NCBI GenBank assembly: GCA_030696345.1
Contig: JAUYSK010000028.1
Location: 124,001 to 188,000, forward strand
Length of the DNA stretch: 64,000 nucleotides
Reading direction: 5' to 3'
Origin: Azonexus sp.
GTDB taxonomy: Bacteria > Pseudomonadota > Gammaproteobacteria > Burkholderiales > Rhodocyclaceae
The position numbers and the translations under genes were made by a program. Each line of letters begins with the position of its first letter. Positions within the stretch are counted from its first letter, which is position 1. The notes under the pieces are model-generated. The model ran no database searches, had not been told where the DNA came from, and saw only the letters and a list, made by a program, of their open reading frames with translations. Below are positions 35,482 to 44,381 of the stretch, in pieces.

Positions 35482-36321
35482 CTATTCTGCTTTAAGCGCC
35501 AACGCCCTCTCGTAGAGGGCGTTTTTTGCGGCACCGGTGATCGCCGATGCCAGTTTGGCTGATTGTTTGACCGGCAAGCCTTCCGCCAGCAGCAACTTGA
35601 GCACGCGCTCGCCTTCACCGTCATCTGCATCGACCGGCGCACCGGAAACCATCAGCACGAATTCGCCGCGCTGGCGATTAGGATCGCCTTTCATCCACTC
35701 CAGCGCTTCGCCAAGCGGGCAACTGTGGATGCTCTCAAACATTTTGGTCAGCTCGCGGCCAATAACCAGCGTGCGGTCGCCCAGCACGGTCGCCAGATCG
35801 GCGACCGTTTCCAGCACCCGATGCGGCGCTTCGTAAAAAACCAGCGCGTAGGGATGCTCGCGCAACTCCTCCAGAACATGGCGCCGCTGGCCGCCCTTGC
35901 TGGGCAGGAAGCCATAAAAAAGAAAGTGCTCGTCGAGCAAGCCCGAGCCGGAAAGCGCCGTGGTCGCCGCGCAGGGGCCGGGTAGCGGCACAACCTTGCA
36001 ACCGGCCGCACGGACCGCTGCGACGACGCGAGCGCCGGGGTCGGAAATGCCAGGGGTGCCGGCGTCGGAAATCAGCGCCACCGACTCACCGGCCTGCAGG
36101 CGTTCGACGATGCGGGCCGCCGCTTCGTGTTCGTTGTGCTGATGCGCCGGCAGCGTCTTGGCCTGCGAGCCGAGTTGCTTGAGCAGCGGACCACTGTGGC
36201 GGGTATCTTCGGCGGCGACCCAGCGCACGGTGCGCAAAACTTCTTCGGCGCGGCGGGTCAGGTCAGCCATGTTTCCGAGCGGCGTCGGGACGACATACAA
36301 TGCAGCAAATTCTTCCGTCAT
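35482..36321 (-). CDS. rsmI: 16S rRNA (cytidine(1402)-2'-O)-methyltransferase
   Basis: LYVVPTPLGNMADLTRRAEEVL, ALISDAGTPGISDPGARVV, YEAPHRVLETV. Confidence 0.95.
   Translation of the reverse strand: MTEEFAALYVVPTPLGNMADLTRRAEEVLRTVRWVAAEDTRHSGPLLKQLGSQAKTLPAHQHNEHEAAARIVERLQAGESVALISDAGTPGISDPGARVVAAVRAAGCKVVPLPGPCAATTALSGSGLLDEHFLFYGFLPSKGGQRRHVLEELREHPYALVFYEAPHRVLETVADLATVLGDRTLVIGRELTKMFESIHSCPLGEALEWMKGDPNRQRGEFVLMVSGAPVDADDGEGERVLKLLLAEGLPVKQSAKLASAITGAAKNALYERALALKAE
35501..35528 (+). terminator. Rho-independent terminator for the plus-strand gene, embedded in the rsmI 3' end
   Basis: aacgccctc-tcgta-gagggcgtt-tttt. Confidence 0.75.
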
Positions 36322-36330
36322 TTTCTCGGC

Positions 36331-36693
36331 ATGCAGGCAAAAACCAACGATACCACCACGACGCGCGGCCGCGAAGCCGAGACGCTGGCGGCACGCTATC
36401 TGGAACGCTGCGGTCAACGCGTCGTAGAGCGCAATTTCAGGGTGCGGGGTGGCGAGATCGACCTGATCTGTCGTGACGGCAAAACGCTGGTCTTTGTTGA
36501 AGTGCGTCAACGCAGCCGCAGCGATTTCGGCGGCGCTGGTGCCAGCATTACGGCGAGCAAGCGCCGCCGGATCATCCTGGCGGCACAGCACTATCTGCTC
36601 GGCAAGCCGGATTGCGATTGCCGTTTCGACTGCGTACTGATCGACGGCGACAAACTCGAATGGCTCAAGAATGCGTTTGCTGCTGACGATTAG
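36331..36693 (+). CDS. YraN family (UPF0102) endonuclease-like protein
   Basis: GREAETLAARYLERCGQRVVERNFRVRGGEIDLICRDGKTLVFVEVRQRS. Confidence 0.9.
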   Translation: MQAKTNDTTTTRGREAETLAARYLERCGQRVVERNFRVRGGEIDLICRDGKTLVFVEVRQRSRSDFGGAGASITASKRRRIILAAQHYLLGKPDCDCRFDCVLIDGDKLEWLKNAFAADD

Positions 36694-37036
36694 CCTCGCG
36701 CTCTGGCTGACGGTGGCACAAGCCGAAAGCGTGCGCGTGCTGGTCCAGAACTCGCCGCTGGCTGGCAGCCAGTATTACGCACTCGGCGAATTCTGGCAGC
36801 AGATCAAGCTTGGCGACGCGCTTGAGTTGATCCGCGAACCCGACAACAAACATGATCGCAACGCCATCCGCGTCGAGTGGCAAGGCCACAAGCTGGGTTA
36901 TGTGCCGCGCGCTGAAAACCGGGCGGTCGCCAGCGCGATGGATGCCGGCGACAAACTGAGCGCCCGCGTGTCGTCGTTAAGCGACAACAAAAATCCATGG
37001 CGGCGGGTAGCCTTCGAAGTGTTCGTGGAGCTGTGA
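36671..37036 (+). CDS. HIRAN domain protein with predicted signal peptide
   Basis: MRLLLTISLALWLTVAQAES + NSPLAGSQYYA...GDALELIREPDNKHDRNAIRVEWQGHKLGYVPRAEN. Confidence 0.8.
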   Translation: MRLLLTISLALWLTVAQAESVRVLVQNSPLAGSQYYALGEFWQQIKLGDALELIREPDNKHDRNAIRVEWQGHKLGYVPRAENRAVASAMDAGDKLSARVSSLSDNKNPWRRVAFEVFVEL

Positions 37037-37078
37037 GGTAGAATGCGGCGATTACCCGCACCCAACTCACTGAAAAAT

Positions 37079-37669
37079 ATGGACCTGATTGCCCGCGTCA
37101 CCCAGCAATTTGAAGACAGCGCCCACACCAAGCTCGATGCCGCCGAACAAATGGCCGCCCCGATCTCTGCTGCAATCGAAACCCTGTTCAACAGCCTGAT
37201 CAATGGCGGCAAGATTCTCGCCTGCGGCAACGGTGGTTCTGCCGGTGATGCGCAGCACTTCGCCGCCGAACTGATCGGTCGGTTTGAAGCCGAGCGCCAG
37301 GAACTGGCTGCCATCGCGCTAACCACCGACAGCTCGATCCTGACCGCTGTCGGCAACGATTACGGCTTCAACTACATATTCTCCAAGCAGGTACGCGGCC
37401 TCGGCCATGCCGGCGACGTGCTGCTCGCCATCTCGACTTCGGGCAATTCCGCCAACGTCATCGAAGCGATCAAGGCGGCGCACGAACACGACATGCGCGT
37501 CGTTGCGCTGACCGGCAAGGGCGGCGGCCAGATCGGCGAAATGCTCAAGGACGACGATATTCATCTTTGCGTGCCGGCCGAACGGACGGCGCGAATTCAG
37601 GAAACCCACCTGCTCGTCATCCATTGCCTGTGCGATGGAATCGATGCACTTTTACTGGGAGTCGAATAA
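37079..37669 (+). CDS. SIS-domain protein, phosphoheptose isomerase/DiaA family
   Basis: [40 protein letters not shown]. Confidence 0.9.
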   Translation: MDLIARVTQQFEDSAHTKLDAAEQMAAPISAAIETLFNSLINGGKILACGNGGSAGDAQHFAAELIGRFEAERQELAAIALTTDSSILTAVGNDYGFNYIFSKQVRGLGHAGDVLLAISTSGNSANVIEAIKAAHEHDMRVVALTGKGGGQIGEMLKDDDIHLCVPAERTARIQETHLLVIHCLCDGIDALLLGVE

Positions 37670-38334
37670 TGCAAAAAGCCAAACTCACCCTCGCCGCCAC
37701 TGCGCTGCTGCTGGCCCTGCCCATGCTGCAAGGCTGCGTCCCGGCCGTTATCGTGGGCGGCGCTGCCGTCGGCGTGATGTCAGCGCATGATCGCCGCTCA
37801 ACCGGCGTCCAGACCGATGATGAAACCTCGGAATGGAAGGCTGCCCAGCGCATTCCGGAGAAATTCAAGGCGTTCTCGCACGTCAATTTCACCTCCTACA
37901 ACCGGCGCATGTTGATTACCGGCGAAGTACCAAACGATGAGGCCAAGTCCATCGTCGGCGAAGAAACTGGCAAGCTCGAAGGCATGCGCGAGGTTTACAA
38001 CGAACTGAACATCGCCCCGCCCTCCGCTTTCGGCAACCGCAGCAACGACAGCTTCATCACCTCGAAACTGAAAGCCCGCCTGGTCGACTCCAACCAGTTG
38101 TCAGCCAACCATATCAAGGTCGTCACCGAGAACGGCGTCGCCTACCTGATGGGCATCGTCAATGACCGCGAAGCCAAGGTCGCTGTCGCCATTGCCCGCA
38201 CTACTGACGGCGTGCGCAAGGTGGTCAATGTGATGGAAGTGGTTACGGAAAGTGACATCCGCCGCATCGACACCAGCGCCCCCGGTGGCGCCCGCAATCC
38301 GCCGCCGCAGACAGCACCGGTCGAAACGCGTTAA
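37669..38334 (+). CDS. BON-domain lipoprotein (OsmY/DolP-like)
   Basis: Lipobox LQGCV; two BON repeats; start follows SIS gene as in yraN-diaA-dolP loci. Confidence 0.85.
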   Translation: MQKAKLTLAATALLLALPMLQGCVPAVIVGGAAVGVMSAHDRRSTGVQTDDETSEWKAAQRIPEKFKAFSHVNFTSYNRRMLITGEVPNDEAKSIVGEETGKLEGMREVYNELNIAPPSAFGNRSNDSFITSKLKARLVDSNQLSANHIKVVTENGVAYLMGIVNDREAKVAVAIARTTDGVRKVVNVMEVVTESDIRRIDTSAPGGARNPPPQTAPVETR

Positions 38335-38368
38335 GCTGATACAAATCATGTAGAGGGGGGAGAGGGCC

Positions 38369-38752
38369 ATGAATCTGGAAAAGGTTATTTTCGGTTTTTT
38401 CATTGTCCTCGCCGCGACGCTCAATTTCGGCTTTTTCATCGGCGACATCGAGCGGCCGGAACTGCACAACATCTACGAACTGGCTGCCGCGCTGATCGTC
38501 AGCCTGATCGCCACCGCGCTCAAGTTCGGTGACCGCACCCAGATCGGCGCCATTCATCTTTCCACCAGCCTGGTCGCTGACCTGCAACTGATCGCTGCCG
38601 CCCTCACCTGGGGCATCGCTGTGCATATCACCGGCGTCGGCATGACACCCCACGTCACCTCCAGCGTTGTTTCACTGTCTGGTGGCGCGCTCTTCGCCAA
38701 CGTTGTTTCGGTCATCATCCTGATCGTTGAAACCGTGATGTTGCGCCGCTAA
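38369..38752 (+). CDS. Small multi-TM membrane protein (DUF6394-like)
   Basis: 127 aa, hydrophobic, MNLEKVIFGFFIVLAATLNFGFFIGDIERPELHNIYELAAALIV. Confidence 0.65.
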   Translation: MNLEKVIFGFFIVLAATLNFGFFIGDIERPELHNIYELAAALIVSLIATALKFGDRTQIGAIHLSTSLVADLQLIAAALTWGIAVHITGVGMTPHVTSSVVSLSGGALFANVVSVIILIVETVMLRR

Positions 38753-38766
38753 GGCGGAGTGCTGCG

Positions 38767-40464
38767 GTGAACAGCGCTTTTTTCCTGGTTTTGCGCCGCA
38801 TGCGGGCGCCGATCATCGTGCTGATCGTCATCTATGGCATCTCGGTGATCGGCCTGACACTGGTGCCCGGCGTCGATGCCGAAGGGAAGACGGCAGCGCC
38901 GCTCAGTTTCTTCCACGCCTTCTATTTCGTCAGCTATACCGCCACGACCATCGGCTTCGGTGAAATCCCCGTCGCCTTTTCCGACGCCCAGCGGCTGTGG
39001 GTAACCGTCTGCATCTACCTGACCGTGGTCGGCTGGTCATACTCGGTAGTAACGCTGATCGGCCTGCTGCAGGACAAGAGTTTCCAGAATACGCTGACCA
39101 CCAACCGCTTCACCCGCCGAGTGCGCCGTCTGAAGGAACCCTTCTATCTGGTCTGTGGTTGCGGCGAGACCGGTAATCTGATCTGTCGCACCTTCGACCA
39201 CATCAATCAGGCTTTCGTCGTGATTGAAAAAGACGAACTGCGCGTTCAGGAACTCGACCTGCAGGATTTCAAGACCGATACGCCGGCCCTGTCAGCCGAT
39301 GCCCGCCAACCGGAAAACCTGCTGCTGGCCGGTCTGAAACATCCGAAATGCCAGGGCGTCCTGGCCGTTACCAATGACGAGGAATCCAACCTCGCCATCG
39401 CCATCGCCGTACGCCTGCTCAACCCCGGCATTCCGGTCATCGCCCGCGCCCGTACGACATCGTTTGCGGCCAACATGGCCTCATTTGGCACCGATTACAT
39501 CATCAACCCCTTCGAGCGCTTCGCCGAACATCTGGCGCTGGCGGTTGCCTCGCCGGAACGTTTCCGCCTGATCGAACTACTGACCAGCCTGCCGGAAACG
39601 CCGATTCCCGAACCTCACCGGCCACCGCGCGGCGACTGGATACTCTGCGGCTATGGCCGGTTCGGCCATGCCCTGGCCAAGGAATTGCAATCCACCGGCA
39701 TTCGGCTGACCATCATCGATCCCAACGCCCCGGATGCCGAGATTAGCATTGCCGGTGATGGCACCGAAGCAATTACCCTTAAGCAGGCAGGCATCAGCAC
39801 CGCGGCAGGCATCATTGCCGGCAGCGACAATGATGTAAATAACCTGTCGATTGCCGTCACCGCCCACGAACTGAACCCTGACCTGTTTGTCGTCATCCGC
39901 CAGAATCACAACGCCAACAGCCCACTATTCGAGGCCTATAACGCAGATTTCACCATGGTGCACAGTCGGATCGTCGCCCAGGAGTGCATTGCCATCCTGA
40001 CAGCGCCACTGCTGGCGCGCTTTCTGGAACACCTGCGCAACGCCGATGAAGTCTGGAGTCATGCGCTGGTCGAGCGCCTGCAAGGTCTCTGTGACGGACT
40101 GACCCCAGTGGTCTGGGACATCCGGCTGAACATTTCAGAAGCGCCAGCCGCCTACCTTGCCTTGATGCACGACCGCCCCTTCAAACTGGGCGACATCCTG
40201 CGTGACGGCACCGACCGCAGTCAGCACCTGCCCGCCGTACCCTTGCTGGTTGAACGCGGCAGCCAGACCTTCCTGCTGCCGGCCGAGGATTTTCAGCTCA
40301 ACGCCGGCGACCAGTTGCTGCTGGCCAGCCCGCTGGCGGCGCAGCGCAATTTTGAATTTACTGTCCGCAACGCCAACGAACTCGACTACGTCCTGCTTGG
40401 CCGCGAAGACTCGGGAAGCTGGCTGTGGCAGCGTCTCGGCGCCGCCCGGACGACGAAGGCATAG
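38767..40464 (+). CDS. Potassium channel with two TrkA-N/RCK-like domains
   Basis: Pore TATTIGFGE; two Rossmann motifs (YLVCGCGETGNLICRTF and WILCGYGRFGHALAKEL). Confidence 0.88.
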   Translation: MNSAFFLVLRRMRAPIIVLIVIYGISVIGLTLVPGVDAEGKTAAPLSFFHAFYFVSYTATTIGFGEIPVAFSDAQRLWVTVCIYLTVVGWSYSVVTLIGLLQDKSFQNTLTTNRFTRRVRRLKEPFYLVCGCGETGNLICRTFDHINQAFVVIEKDELRVQELDLQDFKTDTPALSADARQPENLLLAGLKHPKCQGVLAVTNDEESNLAIAIAVRLLNPGIPVIARARTTSFAANMASFGTDYIINPFERFAEHLALAVASPERFRLIELLTSLPETPIPEPHRPPRGDWILCGYGRFGHALAKELQSTGIRLTIIDPNAPDAEISIAGDGTEAITLKQAGISTAAGIIAGSDNDVNNLSIAVTAHELNPDLFVVIRQNHNANSPLFEAYNADFTMVHSRIVAQECIAILTAPLLARFLEHLRNADEVWSHALVERLQGLCDGLTPVVWDIRLNISEAPAAYLALMHDRPFKLGDILRDGTDRSQHLPAVPLLVERGSQTFLLPAEDFQLNAGDQLLLASPLAAQRNFEFTVRNANELDYVLLGREDSGSWLWQRLGAARTTKA

Positions 40465-40549
40465 TGTCCGGATCGCTCTATCCGGACGCACAAATTACCC
40501 AAAACTTCCCTTAGAATCCAAAGCTTGTTAAGTGCGCGAGGACGCCCCC

Positions 40550-41845
40550 ATGAAATCGACCAATTTCAGATCCTGCTCGTTGATGACTGCGCTGATGCTT
40601 GCGTTATCACCAACACTGGCGCAGCAAAACCAATCAACATCGGCCGCTGACACTCAGGCTGTCGCCCCCGCCAGCAAGCGTTTTTCGCAGCAGGAGCTCG
40701 ATCAGTTGATGGCGCCAATTGCGCTCTACCCCGACGCCCTGCTCGCCCAGATTCTGATGGCTTCAACCTACCCACTGGAAGTGGTCGAGGCGGCTCGCTG
40801 GTCGAAGGCCAACAGCAAAATTACCGGCAAGGCGCTCGAAGAGGCCATGACCAAGCAATCCTGGGATCCCTCGGTCAAGTCCCTGACTTCCGTGCCGCAG
40901 GTTCTGCAGCAAATGAACGACAAACTCGACTGGACGCAAAAACTGGGCGACGCCTTTCTCGGCCAGCAGGACGAACTGATGAATACCGTCCAGAACCTGC
41001 GCGCCAAGGCTGACGCGGCCGGAAACCTGAAGACAAGCGAGCAGCAGGTCGTCAAGAAAGAAACCCAGGCCAGCCAGACGATTTACATCGTCGAGTCGCC
41101 GAAGCCGGAAGTCATCTATGTACCGACCTACAACCCGAGCGTGGTCTACGGCACCTGGTGGTACGCCACCCCGCCGTACTACATGTACCCGCCGGCCTAT
41201 ATTTATCCACCGGGCCTGGCCTTTGCTACCGGCGTCTTCGTCGGCGCTGCGATATGGGGAGGTTGCCATTGGGGCTGGGGCGGCCATCACAATGTCAACG
41301 TCAACATCAACCACTACAACTCATTCAACCGTACCAATATTTCCAACAACAACTGGAACCACAACTCGACGCACCGCCGGGGCGTCGCATACCGTGATCA
41401 GAACGTGGCAAATCAGTACAATCGAGGCGGCAATGCCCAGGCCAGCAAGGCGCGTGAGGATTTCCGCGGCCGCGCTGATTCAGGCCGTTCCGAACTCCAA
41501 AACATGGATCGCAGCGAACTGAACAACAAGGTCAAGAGCGCTGACCGCAGCGCGTTTGACGGCGCGCGCGACCGCCCTGAGCGCCGGGATTCGCCAGCGG
41601 GAAGCGACAAGCGCTTCGACGGCGGTGGCTCCCGTGACAAATCCAGCGGCGGTGGCTTTGATGGTGGAGGGCGCAACCGCGCTAGTGACAACGGCTTTTC
41701 CGGCGTAGGTAATGGCGCCTCTACCCGTGAAGCCAGCTCCCGGGGCGGCGCCAGTCGAGCCGAGATGGGCAACCGCCGTGGAAGTGGCGGCGGCGGTGGT
41801 GGCAGACAAATGGGTGGTGGCGGAGGCGGCCGTGGTCGCCACTAA
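40550..41845 (+). CDS. DUF3300 domain-containing secreted protein with Gly/Arg-rich tail
   Basis: FSQQELDQLMAPIALYPDALLAQILMASTYPLEVVEAARW; low-complexity C-terminus. Confidence 0.85.
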   Translation: MKSTNFRSCSLMTALMLALSPTLAQQNQSTSAADTQAVAPASKRFSQQELDQLMAPIALYPDALLAQILMASTYPLEVVEAARWSKANSKITGKALEEAMTKQSWDPSVKSLTSVPQVLQQMNDKLDWTQKLGDAFLGQQDELMNTVQNLRAKADAAGNLKTSEQQVVKKETQASQTIYIVESPKPEVIYVPTYNPSVVYGTWWYATPPYYMYPPAYIYPPGLAFATGVFVGAAIWGGCHWGWGGHHNVNVNINHYNSFNRTNISNNNWNHNSTHRRGVAYRDQNVANQYNRGGNAQASKAREDFRGRADSGRSELQNMDRSELNNKVKSADRSAFDGARDRPERRDSPAGSDKRFDGGGSRDKSSGGGFDGGGRNRASDNGFSGVGNGASTREASSRGGASRAEMGNRRGSGGGGGGRQMGGGGGGRGRH

Positions 41846-41876
41846 TCCTTCAGCCCCCATTTCTGCGGAGAATACG

Positions 41877-42809
41877 ATGAAACTCAAATTCAACATGAAA
41901 ACCCTGGCCGTCGCACTGATGATCGCGATGGCACCGCTGGCCAATACGGCCTATTCGGCGCCGGCAACCCCGGCCATAGTGCAAACATCCTTTGCCGCTC
42001 CCGACGACGCCGCCAAGGCACTGGCCGAAGCTGTTCGCGCCGAAGACCTCGCCGCGCTGCTGGCGGTGGTTGGTCCAACGTCACGCACCTGGCTATCCAG
42101 CGGTGATGCAGTGGCTGATAAAGAAGGCTGGCGCAAGTTCCTGGCGGCCTATGATCTCAAGCACAGCATCAGTCCGTCGACCGATGGCCGCGCCTTCTTG
42201 CTCGTCGGCGACGGAGACTGGCCTTTCCCGGCGCCGCTCGTGCGCAAGGGCAATAGCTGGGTGTTCGATGCAGCCGCCGGACGAGAAGAAATCATCAACC
42301 GGCGGGTTGGTCAAAATGAATTGAGCGCCATTCAGACATTGCAGGCAACAGTGGATGCTCAACGCGAATATGCCACTGCCGATCTCGATAGCAATGGTTT
42401 CAACGACTACGCTCGCCATTTCATCTCAAGCGAGGGCAAAAAAGACGGCCTGTTCTGGCCGGTTTCTGCCAACGAACCGCCGAGCCCGTTTGGGCCGTTA
42501 GTGGCTGAAGCCAAGCGCATGGGGTATGGGAAAAAGCAGGCCCCTTATCACGGCTATTTCTTCCGGATGCTGACTGAACAGGGCAAGAGTGCCCCTGGTG
42601 GCGCCTACAGCTACATGGCCAATGGCAAGATGATCGGTGGCTTTGCTGCTGTCGCTTACCCGGCCAAATATGGCAGTTCTGGCGTCATGACTTTCATCGT
42701 CAGCCATGACGGTACGGTATACGAGAAAAACCTGGGAAAAACCACCGAAAGCAAGGCGCTGAAGATACGTAGTTTCAGCCCGGACTCCAGTTGGAAAAAG
42801 TCTCAGTAA
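41877..42809 (+). CDS. DUF2950 domain-containing secreted protein
   Basis: Signal peptide; FAAPDDAAKALAEAVRAEDLAALLAVVGP; follows DUF3300 gene. Confidence 0.85.
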   Translation: MKLKFNMKTLAVALMIAMAPLANTAYSAPATPAIVQTSFAAPDDAAKALAEAVRAEDLAALLAVVGPTSRTWLSSGDAVADKEGWRKFLAAYDLKHSISPSTDGRAFLLVGDGDWPFPAPLVRKGNSWVFDAAAGREEIINRRVGQNELSAIQTLQATVDAQREYATADLDSNGFNDYARHFISSEGKKDGLFWPVSANEPPSPFGPLVAEAKRMGYGKKQAPYHGYFFRMLTEQGKSAPGGAYSYMANGKMIGGFAAVAYPAKYGSSGVMTFIVSHDGTVYEKNLGKTTESKALKIRSFSPDSSWKKSQ

Positions 42810-42936
42810 GTCAGGTAATTCTTCTCTGGCTCGGCGATCTGATCAAGTTTGGCGATCTGATCGCCGTCGGCCGGCGCACGATCCTCAACCAAGTCCAGAA
42901 GCCAGACACGGTTGAGTCAAGCGGTGCCCGCATCAA

Positions 42937-43941
42937 TTACATCGCCTTCAAATAAGACTCAGCAGCCGCGAATCGAAGCAGCGAGCCGATCACGAGGTCA
43001 AGGAAGCCGAGCAGATGAATTGGCTTCTCCGCTGCAATCCACGCCTTGCCAGTCGCCCCGACCGGGATATGCACGCCCTCCGGCTCCTCAAATTCCAGAA
43101 TCACCGTCCGGCCAATCTCGTTGCTGTTCTTCATGACATGCTGTGTCACGCTTTGCGGCGTAGCGAGCAGAGCCCCCTGCGCCTCACCGGTCGATTCGGT
43201 AATGCTGTGCACCCGCGCCCGGAAGATCTTGCCGGGGTAGGCATCAACATAGAATTCCGAGAAGGCATGCGGCTTGATGTACTCGTACACTTGATCTGGG
43301 ATACGCAGCTCGATGAATTTCTTGTTGGTGAACATGTGAATCGCCGCCGGGCGAGATTCACCAAAATACTGCCCTTCCGACGAGAACTGCACGGCTACCT
43401 GACCATCGACCGGAGCAACGACCAGCGCCTTGTCGATCTTCCATTGCAGGTCAGCCATATCCTGTTCGGCCTTGATCACCAGGTCACGCTGGGTTTCGAC
43501 TTCGGCAACTTTGGCGTCGTATTCGGCTTGCGGAATAACTTCGCCACGCAATTTCCCCAGGCGCTTCAGATCATTTTCCAGCTTGCCCAACTGCGTCTGC
43601 AGCCGTCCCTTCTCGGCTTTCTTGGCGGCCATCTGGATCTGGTAGCGGTCGGTCTTGAAGCTGTAAACCGGATCGCCGGCCTTCAGTTTCTGGTTATGGG
43701 TGACGAAGAGCTTGTCGATCTCTCCACCAGCCGGGCTATTGAGCACGATGTGCGGGGCCTTGACTGTCGTTGTTGCGGTCAGGTCAATGAAGGCGTAATA
43801 GCGGGTGATGGTGAGCAGCATGAAAAGCACGAATACCGCACCCAGACCCATGGCAACAAAATTGCCGATGGTTTTCTTGACGATGCCGAATTTGACCAGC
43901 AGCCAGCAAATCAGGAGATAGGGGACAAGGGTGAGTTTCAT
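42937..43941 (-). CDS. HlyD/EmrA-family membrane fusion protein
   Basis: Single TM, coiled coil, LVVAPVDGQVAVQFSSEGQY. Confidence 0.82.
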   Translation of the reverse strand: MKLTLVPYLLICWLLVKFGIVKKTIGNFVAMGLGAVFVLFMLLTITRYYAFIDLTATTTVKAPHIVLNSPAGGEIDKLFVTHNQKLKAGDPVYSFKTDRYQIQMAAKKAEKGRLQTQLGKLENDLKRLGKLRGEVIPQAEYDAKVAEVETQRDLVIKAEQDMADLQWKIDKALVVAPVDGQVAVQFSSEGQYFGESRPAAIHMFTNKKFIELRIPDQVYEYIKPHAFSEFYVDAYPGKIFRARVHSITESTGEAQGALLATPQSVTQHVMKNSNEIGRTVILEFEEPEGVHIPVGATGKAWIAAEKPIHLLGFLDLVIGSLLRFAAAESYLKAM

Positions 43942-44381
43942 GCCTTGGCCTCCTCGGCAAGCGGGGTGGGTGGGACTGGCATTGATTCCGTACTCGCCGG
44001 ACTTGGCTGGGGCGCAACGACGGCCACCGCATCCTCCGGGATGCGGGAACGCCGCAGGATACGCACCAGAAAGTCCTCAAAGGCATTCCAGTCCATGTAA
44101 GCGATGAACAGCGCAAGGGCCCAGATCTCGTGCATGAACAGGCCAAGCAGGGTCAGGGCAGTGACCAGTTCGGCTTGCCGCATCTTTTTATGGTCTGCCT
44201 TGTGACTCGGAATCTCATGGATTCGCCAGGCCAGCATCAGAATGCCGACGAGGGCGATCAGCAAAAAGGGCAGCAGAATGTAGAGCAGCCAGTCGGCATC
44301 GAGGATGGTGCGGTAGATACCAAAGGGTTCGTTGACGAAATAACCCTCTGGTTTCGGGTCGGTATAGACATGGAACATCAT
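43938..44381 (-). CDS. Inner membrane protein (possibly DUF3302/YiaW-like)
   Basis: Two TM helices; overlaps the HlyD-family gene. Confidence 0.55.
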   Translation of the reverse strand: MMFHVYTDPKPEGYFVNEPFGIYRTILDADWLLYILLPFLLIALVGILMLAWRIHEIPSHKADHKKMRQAELVTALTLLGLFMHEIWALALFIAYMDWNAFEDFLVRILRRSRIPEDAVAVVAPQPSPASTESMPVPPTPLAEEAKA

